Positions 42,882 through 52,834 of a stretch of DNA of 64,000 nucleotides are shown here, piece by piece; the stretch's first letter is position 1, and each line of letters begins with the position of its first letter. The notes under the pieces were generated by a model. It saw only the letters and a program-made list of their open reading frames with translations. It searched no databases and had not been told where the DNA came from. This DNA comes from CAMAVH01 sp036500145. GTDB taxonomy: Bacteria > Pseudomonadota > Alphaproteobacteria > SMXQ01. The position numbers were made by a program, and so were the translations under genes. The DNA lies in NCBI GenBank assembly GCA_036500145.1, contig DASYCO010000004.1:1-64000 (forward strand), in the 5' to 3' direction.

Positions 42882-44717
42882 ATGTCCGCTTTCCCGAAGG
42901 CGCCGCAGTCCGCCGGCGTCCGTTCACGCGTCCCGTCCATTCCCAAGCCCGGCGACTTCACCACCGACCGCCGCGTCCTGCTGCTGATGGCGATCGCCGC
43001 CGTGGTCGGCACCTTCGCCGTCGGCGCGGCCTGGCTGCTGCTCCGGCTGATCACGCTCTGCACGAACGTCGCCTACCACGGCCGCTTCTCGTTCGAGAAC
43101 CTGCCGATCGGCAACAGCCACCTGGGCTGGTGGGCCATCCTGGTGCCGGTCGCCGGCTGCCTGATCATCGGCCTCATGGCCCGCTTCGGCTCCGAAAAAA
43201 TTCGCGGCCACGGCATTCCCGAGGCCATCGAAGCCATTCTCATCGGCAAGAGCCGCATCAGCGCCAAGGTCGCCATCCTGAAGCCGCTGTCGTCGGCCAT
43301 CTCCATCGGCAGCGGCGGGCCGTTCGGCGCCGAAGGCCCCATCATCATGACCGGCGGCGCCGTCGGCTCGCTGCTGGCGCAGATGATCCATCTCAGCTCG
43401 ACCGAGCGCAAGGCGCTGCTGGTGGCCGGCGCCGCCGCCGGCATGACGGCGATCTTCGGCACGCCGCTCGCCGCCGTGCTGCTCTCCGTCGAGCTGCTGC
43501 TGTTCGAATGGAAGCCGCGCAGTTTCCTGCCCGTCGTCGTGGCCGCCGCGGTCGCCGCCGCGGAGCGCACGCTGCTGCTCGACCCGGCGCCGCTCTTCGC
43601 CTATGCCGGCCACATGGCGCCGTCGCTCGCCGGCGTGCTGTGCTGGGCGCTGGTCGGCCTCATGGCGGGCCTGGCGTCGGGCGTGCTGACCGCCATGGTC
43701 TATGGAGCGGAGGACGCCTTCCAGGCGCTGCCGATCCATTGGATGTGGTGGCCCATGCTCGGCGGCCTCGCCATCGGCATCGGCGGCCTGATCGACCCCT
43801 CGGCGCTCGGCGTCGGCTACGACAACATCCGCCACCTGCTCGCCGGCGACCTCGCGATCCGCGCCGTCGTCTCCCTGCTCGTCGTGAAGTCCGTCATCTG
43901 GGCCGTGGCGCTCGGCTCGGGCACGTCGGGCGGCGTTCTGGCGCCGCTCCTGATCTTCGGCGGCACCCTCGGCGCGCTGGCGACGCCCTGGCTGCCCCAT
44001 GCCGACACCGGCTTCTGGGCCTTGCTCGGCATGGCGGCGATGATGGGCGGCACGATGCGCGCGCCGCTGACCGCGACGCTCTTCGCCGTCGAGCTCACCG
44101 GCGACCAGCAGGCGGCCCTGCCGCTGCTCGTCGCCTGCGGCATCGCCTACGCGACGACGGTGCTGCTGCTCCGCCGCTCGATCCTGACCGAGAAGATCGC
44201 GCGCCGCGGCCTGCACATCACGCGCGAATACCATGCCGACCCGTTCGAGCAGTCCTGGGTCAAGGACGTGATGGTGCCCCATGTCGACGTCGTGCCCGCA
44301 TCATGGACCGTCGACGAAGCGATCCGCTACTTCATGGCGGCGGAGCCGCGCCACAAGAGCTATCCGGTCGTCGCCGAAGACCGTGTCGTCCTGGCCATGG
44401 TCTCGCGCGGCGACATCCTCGCCTGGCTCGGCGAGGACGCCGGCCGCGACGCCCCCCTCGCCGAGGTTCTGCGGGACCAGGACCTGCTGTTCGCCCAGCC
44501 TGGCGAACTGGTCGGGCATCTCGCCGACAGGATGGCGCAGGCCGGGGTCGGCCGCGTGCCTGTCGTCGACGACGCCCATCGCCTGGTCGGCCTCGTCGCC
44601 CGCAAGGATATCCTCGCCGCCCGCGCCCGGCGCATGGCGGAAGACCGCGACCACGCCATTCACCTGCGACTCCGCAAGCCGGCTGGCGCTACAATGCCGG
44701 GAGAGAAGCCCGCCTGA
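42882..44717 (+). CDS. ClC-family chloride channel/transporter with CBS domains
   Basis: From ATG 42882 the product is 611 residues. The membrane part (about residues 35-430) carries the ClC signatures GSGGPFGAEGP (including the gating Glu of the GxEGP motif) and GSGTSGGVLAPLLIFGG. A C-terminal cytoplasmic pair of CBS domains (about 455-590; VKDVMVPHVDVVPASWTVD; VGRVPVVDDAHRLVGLV) should sense nucleotides. The gene is divergent from marR across the 33-bp palindrome. ClC proteins either conduct or exchange chloride for protons; which applies here is not determined. Confidence 0.92.
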   Translation: MSAFPKAPQSAGVRSRVPSIPKPGDFTTDRRVLLLMAIAAVVGTFAVGAAWLLLRLITLCTNVAYHGRFSFENLPIGNSHLGWWAILVPVAGCLIIGLMARFGSEKIRGHGIPEAIEAILIGKSRISAKVAILKPLSSAISIGSGGPFGAEGPIIMTGGAVGSLLAQMIHLSSTERKALLVAGAAAGMTAIFGTPLAAVLLSVELLLFEWKPRSFLPVVVAAAVAAAERTLLLDPAPLFAYAGHMAPSLAGVLCWALVGLMAGLASGVLTAMVYGAEDAFQALPIHWMWWPMLGGLAIGIGGLIDPSALGVGYDNIRHLLAGDLAIRAVVSLLVVKSVIWAVALGSGTSGGVLAPLLIFGGTLGALATPWLPHADTGFWALLGMAAMMGGTMRAPLTATLFAVELTGDQQAALPLLVACGIAYATTVLLLRRSILTEKIARRGLHITREYHADPFEQSWVKDVMVPHVDVVPASWTVDEAIRYFMAAEPRHKSYPVVAEDRVVLAMVSRGDILAWLGEDAGRDAPLAEVLRDQDLLFAQPGELVGHLADRMAQAGVGRVPVVDDAHRLVGLVARKDILAARARRMAEDRDHAIHLRLRKPAGATMPGEKPA

Positions 44718-44751
44718 CCATGGCGGCGCAACCGAATGCGGAGATGCAGGG

Positions 44752-45225
44752 ATGTCGAACGTCACGCGCGCGACGCAGGCATTGTCGGCCGCCGGCATCG
44801 CCTTCACCGTTCACGCCTATGGCTACGACCCGAACGCCGATCGCATCGGCCTGCAGGCGGCTGAAGCCCTCGGCGAAGCGCCCCACCGCGTGCTGAAGAC
44901 GCTGATGGCGCTGGTCGACGGCAAGCCCGCCTGCGTCATCGTGCCGTCGGACCGCGAGGTCTCCATGAAGAAGCTGGCGGCGGCCTTCGGCGGCAAGGTG
45001 GCGAGCATGATGCCGCCCGCCGACGCGGAGCGCGTCACCGGCTACCATGTCGGCGGCATCAGCCCCTTCGGACAGAAGCGCGCCGTGCGCACCGCCATCG
45101 AGATCGCCGCCCTCGACGAAGACCTCGTCTACGTCAACGGCGGCCAGCGCGGCCTTCAGGTGCGGCTCGCGCCGCGCGATGCCCAGCGCGCGCTGAACGC
45201 CGTCGCTGTGGCGCTCGTCGCCTGA
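44752..45225 (+). CDS. ybaK: Cys-tRNA(Pro) deacylase YbaK/EbsC
   Basis: The 157-residue protein is a YbaK-type editing enzyme that hydrolyses Cys-tRNA(Pro) mischarged by prolyl-tRNA synthetase. It has the conserved LGEAPHRVLKTLMALVDGKP with the key Lys, DREVSMKKLAAAFGGK, GYHVGGISPFGQKR and the C-terminal YVNGGQRGLQVRL. ATG 44752 has GGAG nearby; the frame is open farther upstream inside the channel gene. It lies 34 bp after the channel gene and converges with alkB. Confidence 0.93.
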   Translation: MSNVTRATQALSAAGIAFTVHAYGYDPNADRIGLQAAEALGEAPHRVLKTLMALVDGKPACVIVPSDREVSMKKLAAAFGGKVASMMPPADAERVTGYHVGGISPFGQKRAVRTAIEIAALDEDLVYVNGGQRGLQVRLAPRDAQRALNAVAVALVA

Positions 45226-45232
45226 CAGCTCG

Positions 45233-45898
45233 CTAAAGAGCCTTGCGGAAGGTCACGTTGATGCGGCGGCGGCCGAGCAGCGGGTGCACGCCCTCCTTCA
45301 GCGGATTGACGCCATGGAAGGCTCTGCGTGACGGCCCGCCCCACACCACCACGTCGCCATGCGCCAGCGGCACGCGCTGCATGGGGTCGGTCCGCTGCAA
45401 TCCGCCGAAGAGAAAGGTCATCGGCAATCCGAGCGAGAGCGACACGATGGGCGCCGAGGCGTCGCCTTCGTTCATGTCCTGGTGCGCCGACATGCGGGCC
45501 CCCGGCTCGTAGAAATTGATCAGGGCCGAGTCCGGCGCGAAGTCGGGATAGCCCGCTGCCGATGCCGCGCGCCGGGCGAGATCGGCGAAGACGGACGGCA
45601 TCGTCGGCCACGGCCTGCCGCTTTCGGGATCGAGCGGATCGTAGCGGTAGCCGCGCCGGTCCGTCACCCAGCCCGCCGCGCCGCAATTGGTCATGGCCGC
45701 GGACATGCGAAAGCCGTTCGGCGTCTCCATGTGGCGGAACGGCGCCACCGCCGCCACCGCTTCGACGGCCGCGAGCAAGGCGGCCTCGTCGGGCAGCGCG
45801 AAGCCGCCAAGCAGGACGGCGCCCTCGGCCAGGGGAATGTCGCGCGGCTGCGCCGCAAAAAGGTCCATCGTCGTCATCGCAGGCTCATCATATATCAC
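45233..45898 (-). CDS. alkB: AlkB-like DNA oxidative demethylase
   Basis: AlkB repairs alkylated bases by Fe(II)/2-oxoglutarate-dependent oxidation. The 221-residue protein has MSAHQDMNEGD (iron ligands His and Asp), the third His in FHGVNPLKEG, and the 2-oxoglutarate-binding Arg pair near the end (RRRINVTFRKA). ATG 45898 overlaps the stop of the upstream 2OG-Fe oxygenase (ATGA), so this start is preferred over ATG 45877. The two oxygenases form an operon. Confidence 0.93.
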   Translation of the reverse strand: MIYDEPAMTTMDLFAAQPRDIPLAEGAVLLGGFALPDEAALLAAVEAVAAVAPFRHMETPNGFRMSAAMTNCGAAGWVTDRRGYRYDPLDPESGRPWPTMPSVFADLARRAASAAGYPDFAPDSALINFYEPGARMSAHQDMNEGDASAPIVSLSLGLPMTFLFGGLQRTDPMQRVPLAHGDVVVWGGPSRRAFHGVNPLKEGVHPLLGRRRINVTFRKAL

Positions 45899-46632
45899 GC
45901 GGCATCGTGGAAGATGATCCCGGCCGTGGTGCGGCGGCCGGAATGCAGCTTGCTGACGCCGTGGCGCATGGTCACGCGGTAGACGCCGCGCGCGCCGCGC
46001 ACCGGCCGCTGATGGACGGCGAACAGCACGGCATCCCCTTGGCCGAGCGGCACCACGGCAGGCCGCGACTGCATGCGCGGCCGCTGCTCCGTCAGCACGA
46101 ATTCGCCGCCGGTGAAATCCTCCTCGGGGCGCGACAGCAGGATCGCCGCCTGCAGCGGGAAGACCTCCGCGCCGTAGAGGTCCTGGTGCAGGCAGTTGTA
46201 GTCGCCGGCCTCGTAGCGCAGCAGCAGCGGCGTCGGCCGCGACTGCCCGGCGCGATGGCAGCGCGCGACATAGTCTTCGTGGCTCGACGGATAGCGCATG
46301 TCGAGTCCCATCGCTTCGCTCCAGCGGCTGGCGATGGCCGCCAGCGGCGGATAGAGCGTCGTGCGCAGGGACGCGACGGCATCGGGCAGCGGATAGGAGA
46401 AATATTTATATTCGCCGCTGCCGAAGCCGTGGCGGGCCATGACCACGCGGCTGCGGAAATGGTCTCCGTCATAAAGGCCCGCCAGCGCGGCGCAGGCTTG
46501 CGCCGGCAGCAGCCCTTTGATCGTCGCCCAGCCCTGGCCGTCGAGTTCCTCGGCGATCCGCGTCCAATCGAGCGCCGCGACGGCGGACGAACGCGGGGCC
46601 GGATCGGCCGGCAAGGTCAAGGCTTGGATCAT
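45895..46632 (-). CDS. 2OG-Fe(II) oxygenase of the COG3826 type
   Basis: The 245-residue protein belongs to the 2-oxoglutarate/Fe(II) oxygenases (LRYEAGDYNCLHQDLYG gives the HxD pair; the distal His is in RHGVSKLHSG and the Arg follows). MARHGFGSGEYKYFSYPLP and FTGGEFVLTEQRPRMQSRP are strongly conserved in this uncharacterised group. GGAAGGA lies six bases before ATG 46632. It is translationally coupled to alkB, which suggests a role in alkylation damage, but its substrate is unknown. Confidence 0.88.
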   Translation of the reverse strand: MIQALTLPADPAPRSSAVAALDWTRIAEELDGQGWATIKGLLPAQACAALAGLYDGDHFRSRVVMARHGFGSGEYKYFSYPLPDAVASLRTTLYPPLAAIASRWSEAMGLDMRYPSSHEDYVARCHRAGQSRPTPLLLRYEAGDYNCLHQDLYGAEVFPLQAAILLSRPEEDFTGGEFVLTEQRPRMQSRPAVVPLGQGDAVLFAVHQRPVRGARGVYRVTMRHGVSKLHSGRRTTAGIIFHDAA

Positions 46633-46711
46633 GGCGGTCCTTCCGGCAGCTTATATGGGCTGCCGGAGCTTGCCAGCCAAGCCCCGGCGGCGCTGGCCGC
46701 TTTCGGACAGG

Positions 46712-47209
46712 TCAGCGCGCCGACGGATCGAAGCGGACCGCGAACCAGTCGTCGAGCATGCGCTTCTCGTAGCGCAGGTCGTCGCCCTCGCCGCTCGGCA
46801 GCGCATGGCTCAGGTAGCTCTGGTCGCGCAGCGTCTCGGCGTTGCTGGCCATCAGCTTGCCGCCGTCGCGCAGCTCGTAGCGCAGGGTCATCTTCGGCCA
46901 GGTCGCGTCGGTGAGGATGCGCGGCGAGTTGATCCCGCCGCCGGGGCGGACGCGGCCGGCGCGGTCGATGTCGCTGACCTCGACGCTGAGCTCCTGGCCG
47001 GGCCGGAGGTACTTCTCGCCGAGCTTGCCGAAATAGGCCGTCAGCTCGCGCAGCAGGCGCTGGTCGGCCGGGCCGCCTTCGCGGCCGGCCATGTCGGTGA
47101 ACTTGTCGGGATCCTTGAAGGACACGCTGACGGCAGCCTGCGCGCCGGACAGGGCCAGGGAACAGAGGCTGGCGGAAAGCACGAAGGCCGCAACCCGCTT
47201 GGAACGCAT
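46712..47209 (-). CDS. DUF3016 secreted protein
   Basis: The 165-residue protein has a signal peptide (cleavage after GAQA, near residue 25) and one DUF3016 domain (VSFKDPDKFTDM near the start; WPKMTLRYELRDGGKLMAS; DLRYEKRMLDDWFAVRFDP at the end in parts). AGGAGG lies six bases before ATG 47209. The family occurs in many proteobacteria without a known role. It is divergent from the lipoprotein gene at 47360 and stands alone otherwise. Confidence 0.85.
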   Translation of the reverse strand: MRSKRVAAFVLSASLCSLALSGAQAAVSVSFKDPDKFTDMAGREGGPADQRLLRELTAYFGKLGEKYLRPGQELSVEVSDIDRAGRVRPGGGINSPRILTDATWPKMTLRYELRDGGKLMASNAETLRDQSYLSHALPSGEGDDLRYEKRMLDDWFAVRFDPSAR

Positions 47210-47359
47210 GGACGCCTCCTGAGGTTATCGCGGGAAGCTGATCGCATGAATCCCGCATGATGCAAAAGCTGTGGCGCGACGGCTCCAACCCTCCCATATT
47301 CCGCCCATGGCCTGAGCGGCAGAAGTCGCTTTTCGCTCCAGCAGACAGAACGGTTAGCC

Positions 47360-47935
47360 ATGAAAGTTTCCGCCCCCTTGCTTCACGCCGCCGTGACCGC
47401 CTTTCTTGCGGCGGCGCTGGCCGGCTGCGCGTCGAACAGCGGCGACAGCGGCAGCATCGTGCCCTGGCAGGCGCCGACGGCGCTGGGCCCGGCGGCGGAG
47501 GCCGGCCCTTCGGTCCACTGGCGCACCTCGCTCGACGGCAACGTGGTCGTGGTCGAAGTGCAGGACCGCAACAACGCCTACCGCGTCGAGCGGGTCGACC
47601 TGCTGGCGCCCGACGGACGCATCTTCCCCTCCAAGGACATCACGCGCGACCGGCTGACGCCGGGCGGCCGCTGGAACGCCGGCGGCGTGGGCGTCGGCGT
47701 CGGCGGCTACGGCGGCGGCCGCGACGGCACGAACGTCGGCGTGATGCTCGGCATTCCCCTCGGCGGCGGCGCTGCCGCCGACCCGGTCGGCACCGAGGCG
47801 CGCACCACCGCGCGCATCCCGCTCGCCGACGTGGCGAGCTACCGCGCCACGTCCGCCAGCTGGAAGGTCAAGGTCTCCTTCAGCGACAACGGCGGCTACA
47901 ACAGCTCGGCCCTGTTCCCCGCGCCGACGCCCTAG
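47360..47935 (+). CDS. Predicted lipoprotein, unknown function
   Basis: The 191-residue protein has a lipoprotein signal ending AALAGC with the lipid-bearing Cys at residue 22. A beta-rich body follows (VHWRTSLDGNVVVVEVQDRN) with a Gly-rich stretch at about 110-145 (VGVGVGGYGGGRDG). No characterised family was recognised. It is the first of three envelope genes in a row on this strand; the next starts 125 bp downstream. Confidence 0.7.
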   Translation: MKVSAPLLHAAVTAFLAAALAGCASNSGDSGSIVPWQAPTALGPAAEAGPSVHWRTSLDGNVVVVEVQDRNNAYRVERVDLLAPDGRIFPSKDITRDRLTPGGRWNAGGVGVGVGGYGGGRDGTNVGVMLGIPLGGGAAADPVGTEARTTARIPLADVASYRATSASWKVKVSFSDNGGYNSSALFPAPTP

Positions 47936-48060
47936 AGCGGAACCGAACACCGCCATGGCACCGGGCGGCAATAGTGCGGCCGGCGGCAATCGCCTATAAT
48001 CGGATGCCTTTGTTGCGCCATGATTCGATGGTGGATTAAGGCTGCCGGAGGATCATCGCC

Positions 48061-48675
48061 ATGCACGTCCAGTCTCGTTCCCACTTCACTGTCGGCCTGC
48101 TCGCCGCCGTAGGGCTTCTGCTCGCCGCCTGCGGCACCAGCGGCCCGGTCTACCCGCTTTATTCGTCCGCGGCCGTCACGGGCAGCTTCGGCTACAGCGA
48201 GCAGAAGCTCAGCCCGAACAGCTTTAAGGTCACCTACGTCGCCCCCGTGCGCGAAGTCGCCGATTCACGCAACGCCATCGACGAGCGCCGCCAGTCCCTG
48301 CTGACGGTGAGCAACGACATGGCGATCTGGCGCGCGTCCGACCTCGCGCTCGCCAACGGCCAGAAGGAATTCCGCGTCACGCGCCGCGACAACGACGTCG
48401 ACGTGCAGCGCGACACCTACGAGAGCTATCCCTACCGGCCCTACTACCGTCGCGGGCCGCCCTACTACGGCCCGGCGCCTTACTTCGGCCCGCCTTGGCC
48501 CGAGCGCGACAGCTACGTGCGCCTGCGCGCGCGCACCACGCTCGTGATCGAGTTCGGCCACCAGCCGGGCACCGACTTCTTCATCGCCGACGAAGCCATC
48601 GCCAGGCTGCGCCAGACCTATCCGGGGGCCGACCAGACATCCACGCCAACCCAGCAAGGTCTCATGTTCCCATGA
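48061..48675 (+). CDS. CC0125/CC1285-like lipoprotein
   Basis: The 204-residue protein has a lipobox LLLAAC (Cys at residue 24). The segment FGYSEQKLSPNSFKVTYVAP, then ASDLALANGQKEFRV, follows the pattern of the alphaproteobacterial CC0125/CC1285 lipoproteins. A Pro/Tyr-rich low-complexity stretch (YRPYYRRGPPYYGPAPYFG) follows at about residues 122-145. A TATAAT at 47995-48000 may be its -10 box. The stop overlaps the start of the EF-hand gene (ATGA), so they are coupled. Confidence 0.72.
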   Translation: MHVQSRSHFTVGLLAAVGLLLAACGTSGPVYPLYSSAAVTGSFGYSEQKLSPNSFKVTYVAPVREVADSRNAIDERRQSLLTVSNDMAIWRASDLALANGQKEFRVTRRDNDVDVQRDTYESYPYRPYYRRGPPYYGPAPYFGPPWPERDSYVRLRARTTLVIEFGHQPGTDFFIADEAIARLRQTYPGADQTSTPTQQGLMFP

Positions 48676-49340
48676 TGATGTCCTCCACCGGACTTGCCGC
48701 CCTCTTCCTCGCGTTGGCGCTCGACGCCAACCCGTCCCTGGCGCAGAACGCCTCGCAGCAGGTCGCGCAAGCGCCCCAGCCGCCCGCGCGCTCGGCGCCC
48801 AGCCAGCCCCCCAAGCAGCCGGCGCAGCCGACCGCCGGCGCCCTGGCGCTCGACAAATTCATGAAGACGTCGAACCCCGTCTGCCTGAAGGAAGCGTCGA
48901 CGCGCTGCGTCGACCTCGGCTGGGCCGCCGCTGACAGCGACAAGAACGGCACCCTCTCGCTCGCCGAAGTCGAGCAGGTGCGCGACGACATCGCCGCCTG
49001 GAACGCCTGGAAGGCCGACAGCCTCACCCCGCGCGACCGCGCCAGCCTCAACATGGGCCTGTGGGCCGCCGACCGCGTCGGCCTGCCCAACCTGTTCGCC
49101 AGCTACGACGCCGACGGCGACGGCAAGCTGACCAAGGCCGAGCTGTTCGCCGACGTGAAGCTCGACCAGCGCCCGATCGGCCAGGTCATGGCCGACGAGA
49201 AGGCGGTCGACCGCAAGCGCTTCGCCAGCCGCCTCGGCCCCCTGCAGACCATGGCCGAGGTGCTGATGACGCCGCGCCCGCCCGGCAGTCCCCTGCCGGC
49301 TCCGGCGGCGCCCAGCCCGAAGACCCAGCCGCTGCCCTGA
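48672..49340 (+). CDS. Secreted EF-hand protein
   Basis: ATG 48672 overlaps the stop of the lipoprotein gene and gives 222 residues with a signal peptide (cleavage after SLAQ near 25). A Pro/Gln-rich linker is followed by two calcium-binding EF-hands: ADSDKNGTLSLAEVE near residue 97 and SYDADGDGKLTKAELF near residue 142. Two Cys at about 75 and 82 may form a disulfide. The C-terminus is again Pro-rich. Probably a periplasmic or outer-membrane-associated calcium sensor; the partner is likely the lipoprotein before it. Confidence 0.75.
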   Translation: MMMSSTGLAALFLALALDANPSLAQNASQQVAQAPQPPARSAPSQPPKQPAQPTAGALALDKFMKTSNPVCLKEASTRCVDLGWAAADSDKNGTLSLAEVEQVRDDIAAWNAWKADSLTPRDRASLNMGLWAADRVGLPNLFASYDADGDGKLTKAELFADVKLDQRPIGQVMADEKAVDRKRFASRLGPLQTMAEVLMTPRPPGSPLPAPAAPSPKTQPLP

Positions 49341-49359
49341 CCGGGCCTTAACCATGACG

Positions 49360-49389
49360 GGAAACGGCGCTTTTCCAGGCGCCGTTTCC
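49360..49389 (+). terminator. Terminator-like hairpin after the EF-hand gene
   Basis: GGAAACGGCGC (49360-49370) pairs perfectly with GCGCCGTTTCC (49379-49389) around an eight-base loop. No T-run follows, so strength is uncertain. Confidence 0.5.
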
Positions 49390-49462
49390 GCCTCAGATTC
49401 GCCTGTCAAATCGCGGCCGCTGGGCTATATGTAAGGCCCTTTTTTCGACAGTCGAGCCGCTC

Positions 49463-50797
<1,335 letters not shown>

Positions 50798-50821
50798 GCC
50801 GAAGGGCGTCGAGCGGTCCTC

Positions 50822-51289
50822 GTGAGCGACACGCTCGACTCCTCCGGGCTCTATGCCGGCGTGCGCGCGCAGATCGCCGACGGGCGGATGTGCGAGCTGT
50901 TCGACTACTGGGACGGCCGGCGCGGCGGCAAGGCCATGCCGTCGCGCATCGAGGTCGACCCGCTCGACCTGCCGCTCCAGCTGCCCAACCTCTTCCTGAT
51001 CGACGTCGAAGCCGCGCCCAGGCGCTATCGCTACCGCCTGGTCGGCAGCGCCCTGACCGAGATCGTCAAGGAAGACCTCTCAGGCATGTACGTCGATCAG
51101 ATGCCGGCGCTCTGGCGCCACTACGCCGAGCCGCCTTACGACGAGGCGGTCGCGACCGGCCAACCGCACTACAGGGAAGTCCGCATCGTGCGCACGCTGT
51201 GGCGCGCCCGCTACCTGCGCCTGCTGCTGCCGCTCGGCGAGCCGCAGGCCCCGGCCGAGACGCTGCTGGCCTGCATCTACCGCCTCTGA
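50822..51289 (+). CDS. PAS_5 (DUF1150-like) small sensor-domain protein
   Basis: A GTG start at 50822 gives 155 residues forming a single PAS_5 domain (LFDYWDGRRGGKAMPSR; YRYRLVGSALTEIVKEDLSG; LLLPLGEPQAPAETLLAC). Such proteins are common in Rhodospirillales and have no attached output domain; the ligand is unknown. It lies 24 bp after purB and may share its transcript. The bracketed alternative in the call is uncertain; the PAS_5 assignment is the supported one. Confidence 0.75.
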   Translation: MSDTLDSSGLYAGVRAQIADGRMCELFDYWDGRRGGKAMPSRIEVDPLDLPLQLPNLFLIDVEAAPRRYRYRLVGSALTEIVKEDLSGMYVDQMPALWRHYAEPPYDEAVATGQPHYREVRIVRTLWRARYLRLLLPLGEPQAPAETLLACIYRL

Positions 51290-51307
51290 TCTCTTCCGGA
51301 AATGCAA

Positions 51308-51344
51308 AAGGCCGCCCAACGTCCTTGCGGACAGGGCGGCCCTT
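51308..51344. terminator. Two-stem hairpin after the PAS_5 gene
   Basis: GGCCGCCC (51310-51317) pairs with GGGCGGCC (51334-51341), and an inner GTCC/GGAC stem lies at 51321-51332. It is a stable structure between convergent genes, with AAAA before and CTTC after, so a bidirectional terminator is plausible. Confidence 0.55.
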
Positions 51345-51414
51345 CGGTCGCGCCAGAGGCGCGCGCTAGTCAATGCGCCAAAAGGCGCAGTGCGCTGAGA
51401 GCGCGACCCTGGGC

Positions 51415-51741
51415 CTAGCGGCCCTGGGTCAGCACCTGCTCGCGCGCGGTCGCTGCAGATTTGTCGAGCGCGCCGACGAGATCGGCGTCGGTGACGGCGA
51501 TGCCCTTGGCGGCCAGGTCCTTGCCGACCTTCTCCAGCAGCAGCGTGTCGCTGTGCTTCTCGACGTCGGTGATCACCAGGCCCGTCGCGTAAGTCTCGGC
51601 CGCGTCAGCCGGCAGGCCGAGCTTGGCCGCGGCCCACAGGCCGAACAGCTTGTCGCGCCGCGCCTTGACCTTGAATTCGGCTTCCTGGTCGAGGTGAAAC
51701 TTCGCCTCGAACCCTTTTTCGCGATCCTCGAACCCGGACAT
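51415..51741 (-). CDS. ATP synthase inhibitor zeta subunit (DUF1476)
   Basis: The start is taken as ATG 51741 (MSGFEDREKGFEAKF), giving 108 residues; the frame extends 13 residues further upstream without family similarity. The protein matches DUF1476, shown in Paracoccus denitrificans to be the zeta subunit that inserts its N-terminal helix into F1 and blocks ATP hydrolysis. The helix GFEDREKGFEAKFHLDQEAE and the body KARRDKLFGLWAAAKLGL are well preserved. It lies near purB and purC, its usual place in alphaproteobacteria, and is divergent from the NRDE gene. Confidence 0.9.
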   Translation of the reverse strand: MSGFEDREKGFEAKFHLDQEAEFKVKARRDKLFGLWAAAKLGLPADAAETYATGLVITDVEKHSDTLLLEKVGKDLAAKGIAVTDADLVGALDKSAATAREQVLTQGR

Positions 51742-51869
51742 GAACGCGCGCTCCGCTGTTAGTAAATTGAGTGGCTGCAAGACATAGTGCGCCAGCCGCC
51801 GATTGGCAACCCGCCCCTGACTGCCTATGTATGATTGGTCATCACGAATGCGGGGCCGCCGAAGCCGTC

Positions 51870-52673
51870 ATGTGCACACTCGTCATCCTGCGCCGCCCGG
51901 ACCACGACTGGCCGCTGCTGGTCGCCGCCAACCGCGACGAAATGGGCACGCGCCCCTGGAAGCGGCCTGCCCGCCACTGGGACGACCGCCCCGACGTGGT
52001 CGCCGGCCTCGACGAGACCGCCGGCGGCAGCTGGCTCGGCCTCAACGACCATGGGCTGATCGCCGGCGTGCTCAACCGGCCCGGCAGCCTGGGCCCGGCG
52101 GAGGGCAAGCGTTCGCGCGGCGAACTGGTGCTGGAGGCGCTCGACCATGCCGACGCCGACGTCGCCGCCAAGGCGCTCGCCGAGCTCGATCCCGCCGCCT
52201 ACCGGCCCTTCAACCTGGTGATCGCCGACGACCGCAATGGCTTCTGGCTGCGCAGCGACGGCAAGGGAATCCGCCTCGCCGCCATCCCCGAAGGCCTGTC
52301 GATGATCACCTCCAGCGACCTCAACGACGCCGCCAGCCCGCGCATCCGCGACTACCTGCCGCGCTTTCGCGCCGCCGCCGTGCCCGATCCCGAGCGGGAC
52401 GACTGGGCCGACTGGCAGGCCCTCATGGGCCAGCGCGACCATGCGCCAGAGGCGGGCCCGCGCGGCGCGGTCAACATCGTCACCGACACGCCCTACGGCA
52501 CGGTTTCGAGCTCCTTGATCGCCATGCCGGCCTATGACGCCCGATGGGGCGTCGACCTTCAAAAAGCAGGGGATGAGCAGCGCATCCCCGGGCAGAACCC
52601 GCCCAAGCCGCCGATCTGGCTGTTCGCCGCCGGGCACCCGGACGAAACCGGATACCAGCGGGTGAAACTCTAG
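51870..52673 (+). CDS. NRDE (TANGO2-like) family protein
   Basis: ATG 51870 gives 267 residues starting MCTLVIL, so Cys2 would become an N-terminal nucleophile after Met removal, as in Ntn-like hydrolases. The family name motif is present as [11 protein letters not shown] near residue 17, followed by [20 protein letters not shown] and the C-terminal [16 protein letters not shown] segment ([12 protein letters not shown]). The frame opens upstream at 51771, but those codons overlap the zeta gene's leader. The reaction of bacterial NRDE proteins is unknown. Confidence 0.88.
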   Translation: MCTLVILRRPDHDWPLLVAANRDEMGTRPWKRPARHWDDRPDVVAGLDETAGGSWLGLNDHGLIAGVLNRPGSLGPAEGKRSRGELVLEALDHADADVAAKALAELDPAAYRPFNLVIADDRNGFWLRSDGKGIRLAAIPEGLSMITSSDLNDAASPRIRDYLPRFRAAAVPDPERDDWADWQALMGQRDHAPEAGPRGAVNIVTDTPYGTVSSSLIAMPAYDARWGVDLQKAGDEQRIPGQNPPKPPIWLFAAGHPDETGYQRVKL

Positions 52674-52834
52674 GGTTTTTCCAGCCTTTCTGGGCCTTTT
52701 TGCCGGCTTATCCACAGGGGGCCGGCGGCGTTGCGGCCCCCCTTGGAGTCCTATATGTTGCGGCTTCCTCGCGGCGCCCCGCCCGTCATATGGACGGCCC
52801 TCCCCGGCGCGCCCGTCCGCAGAGTGAGGATCAT

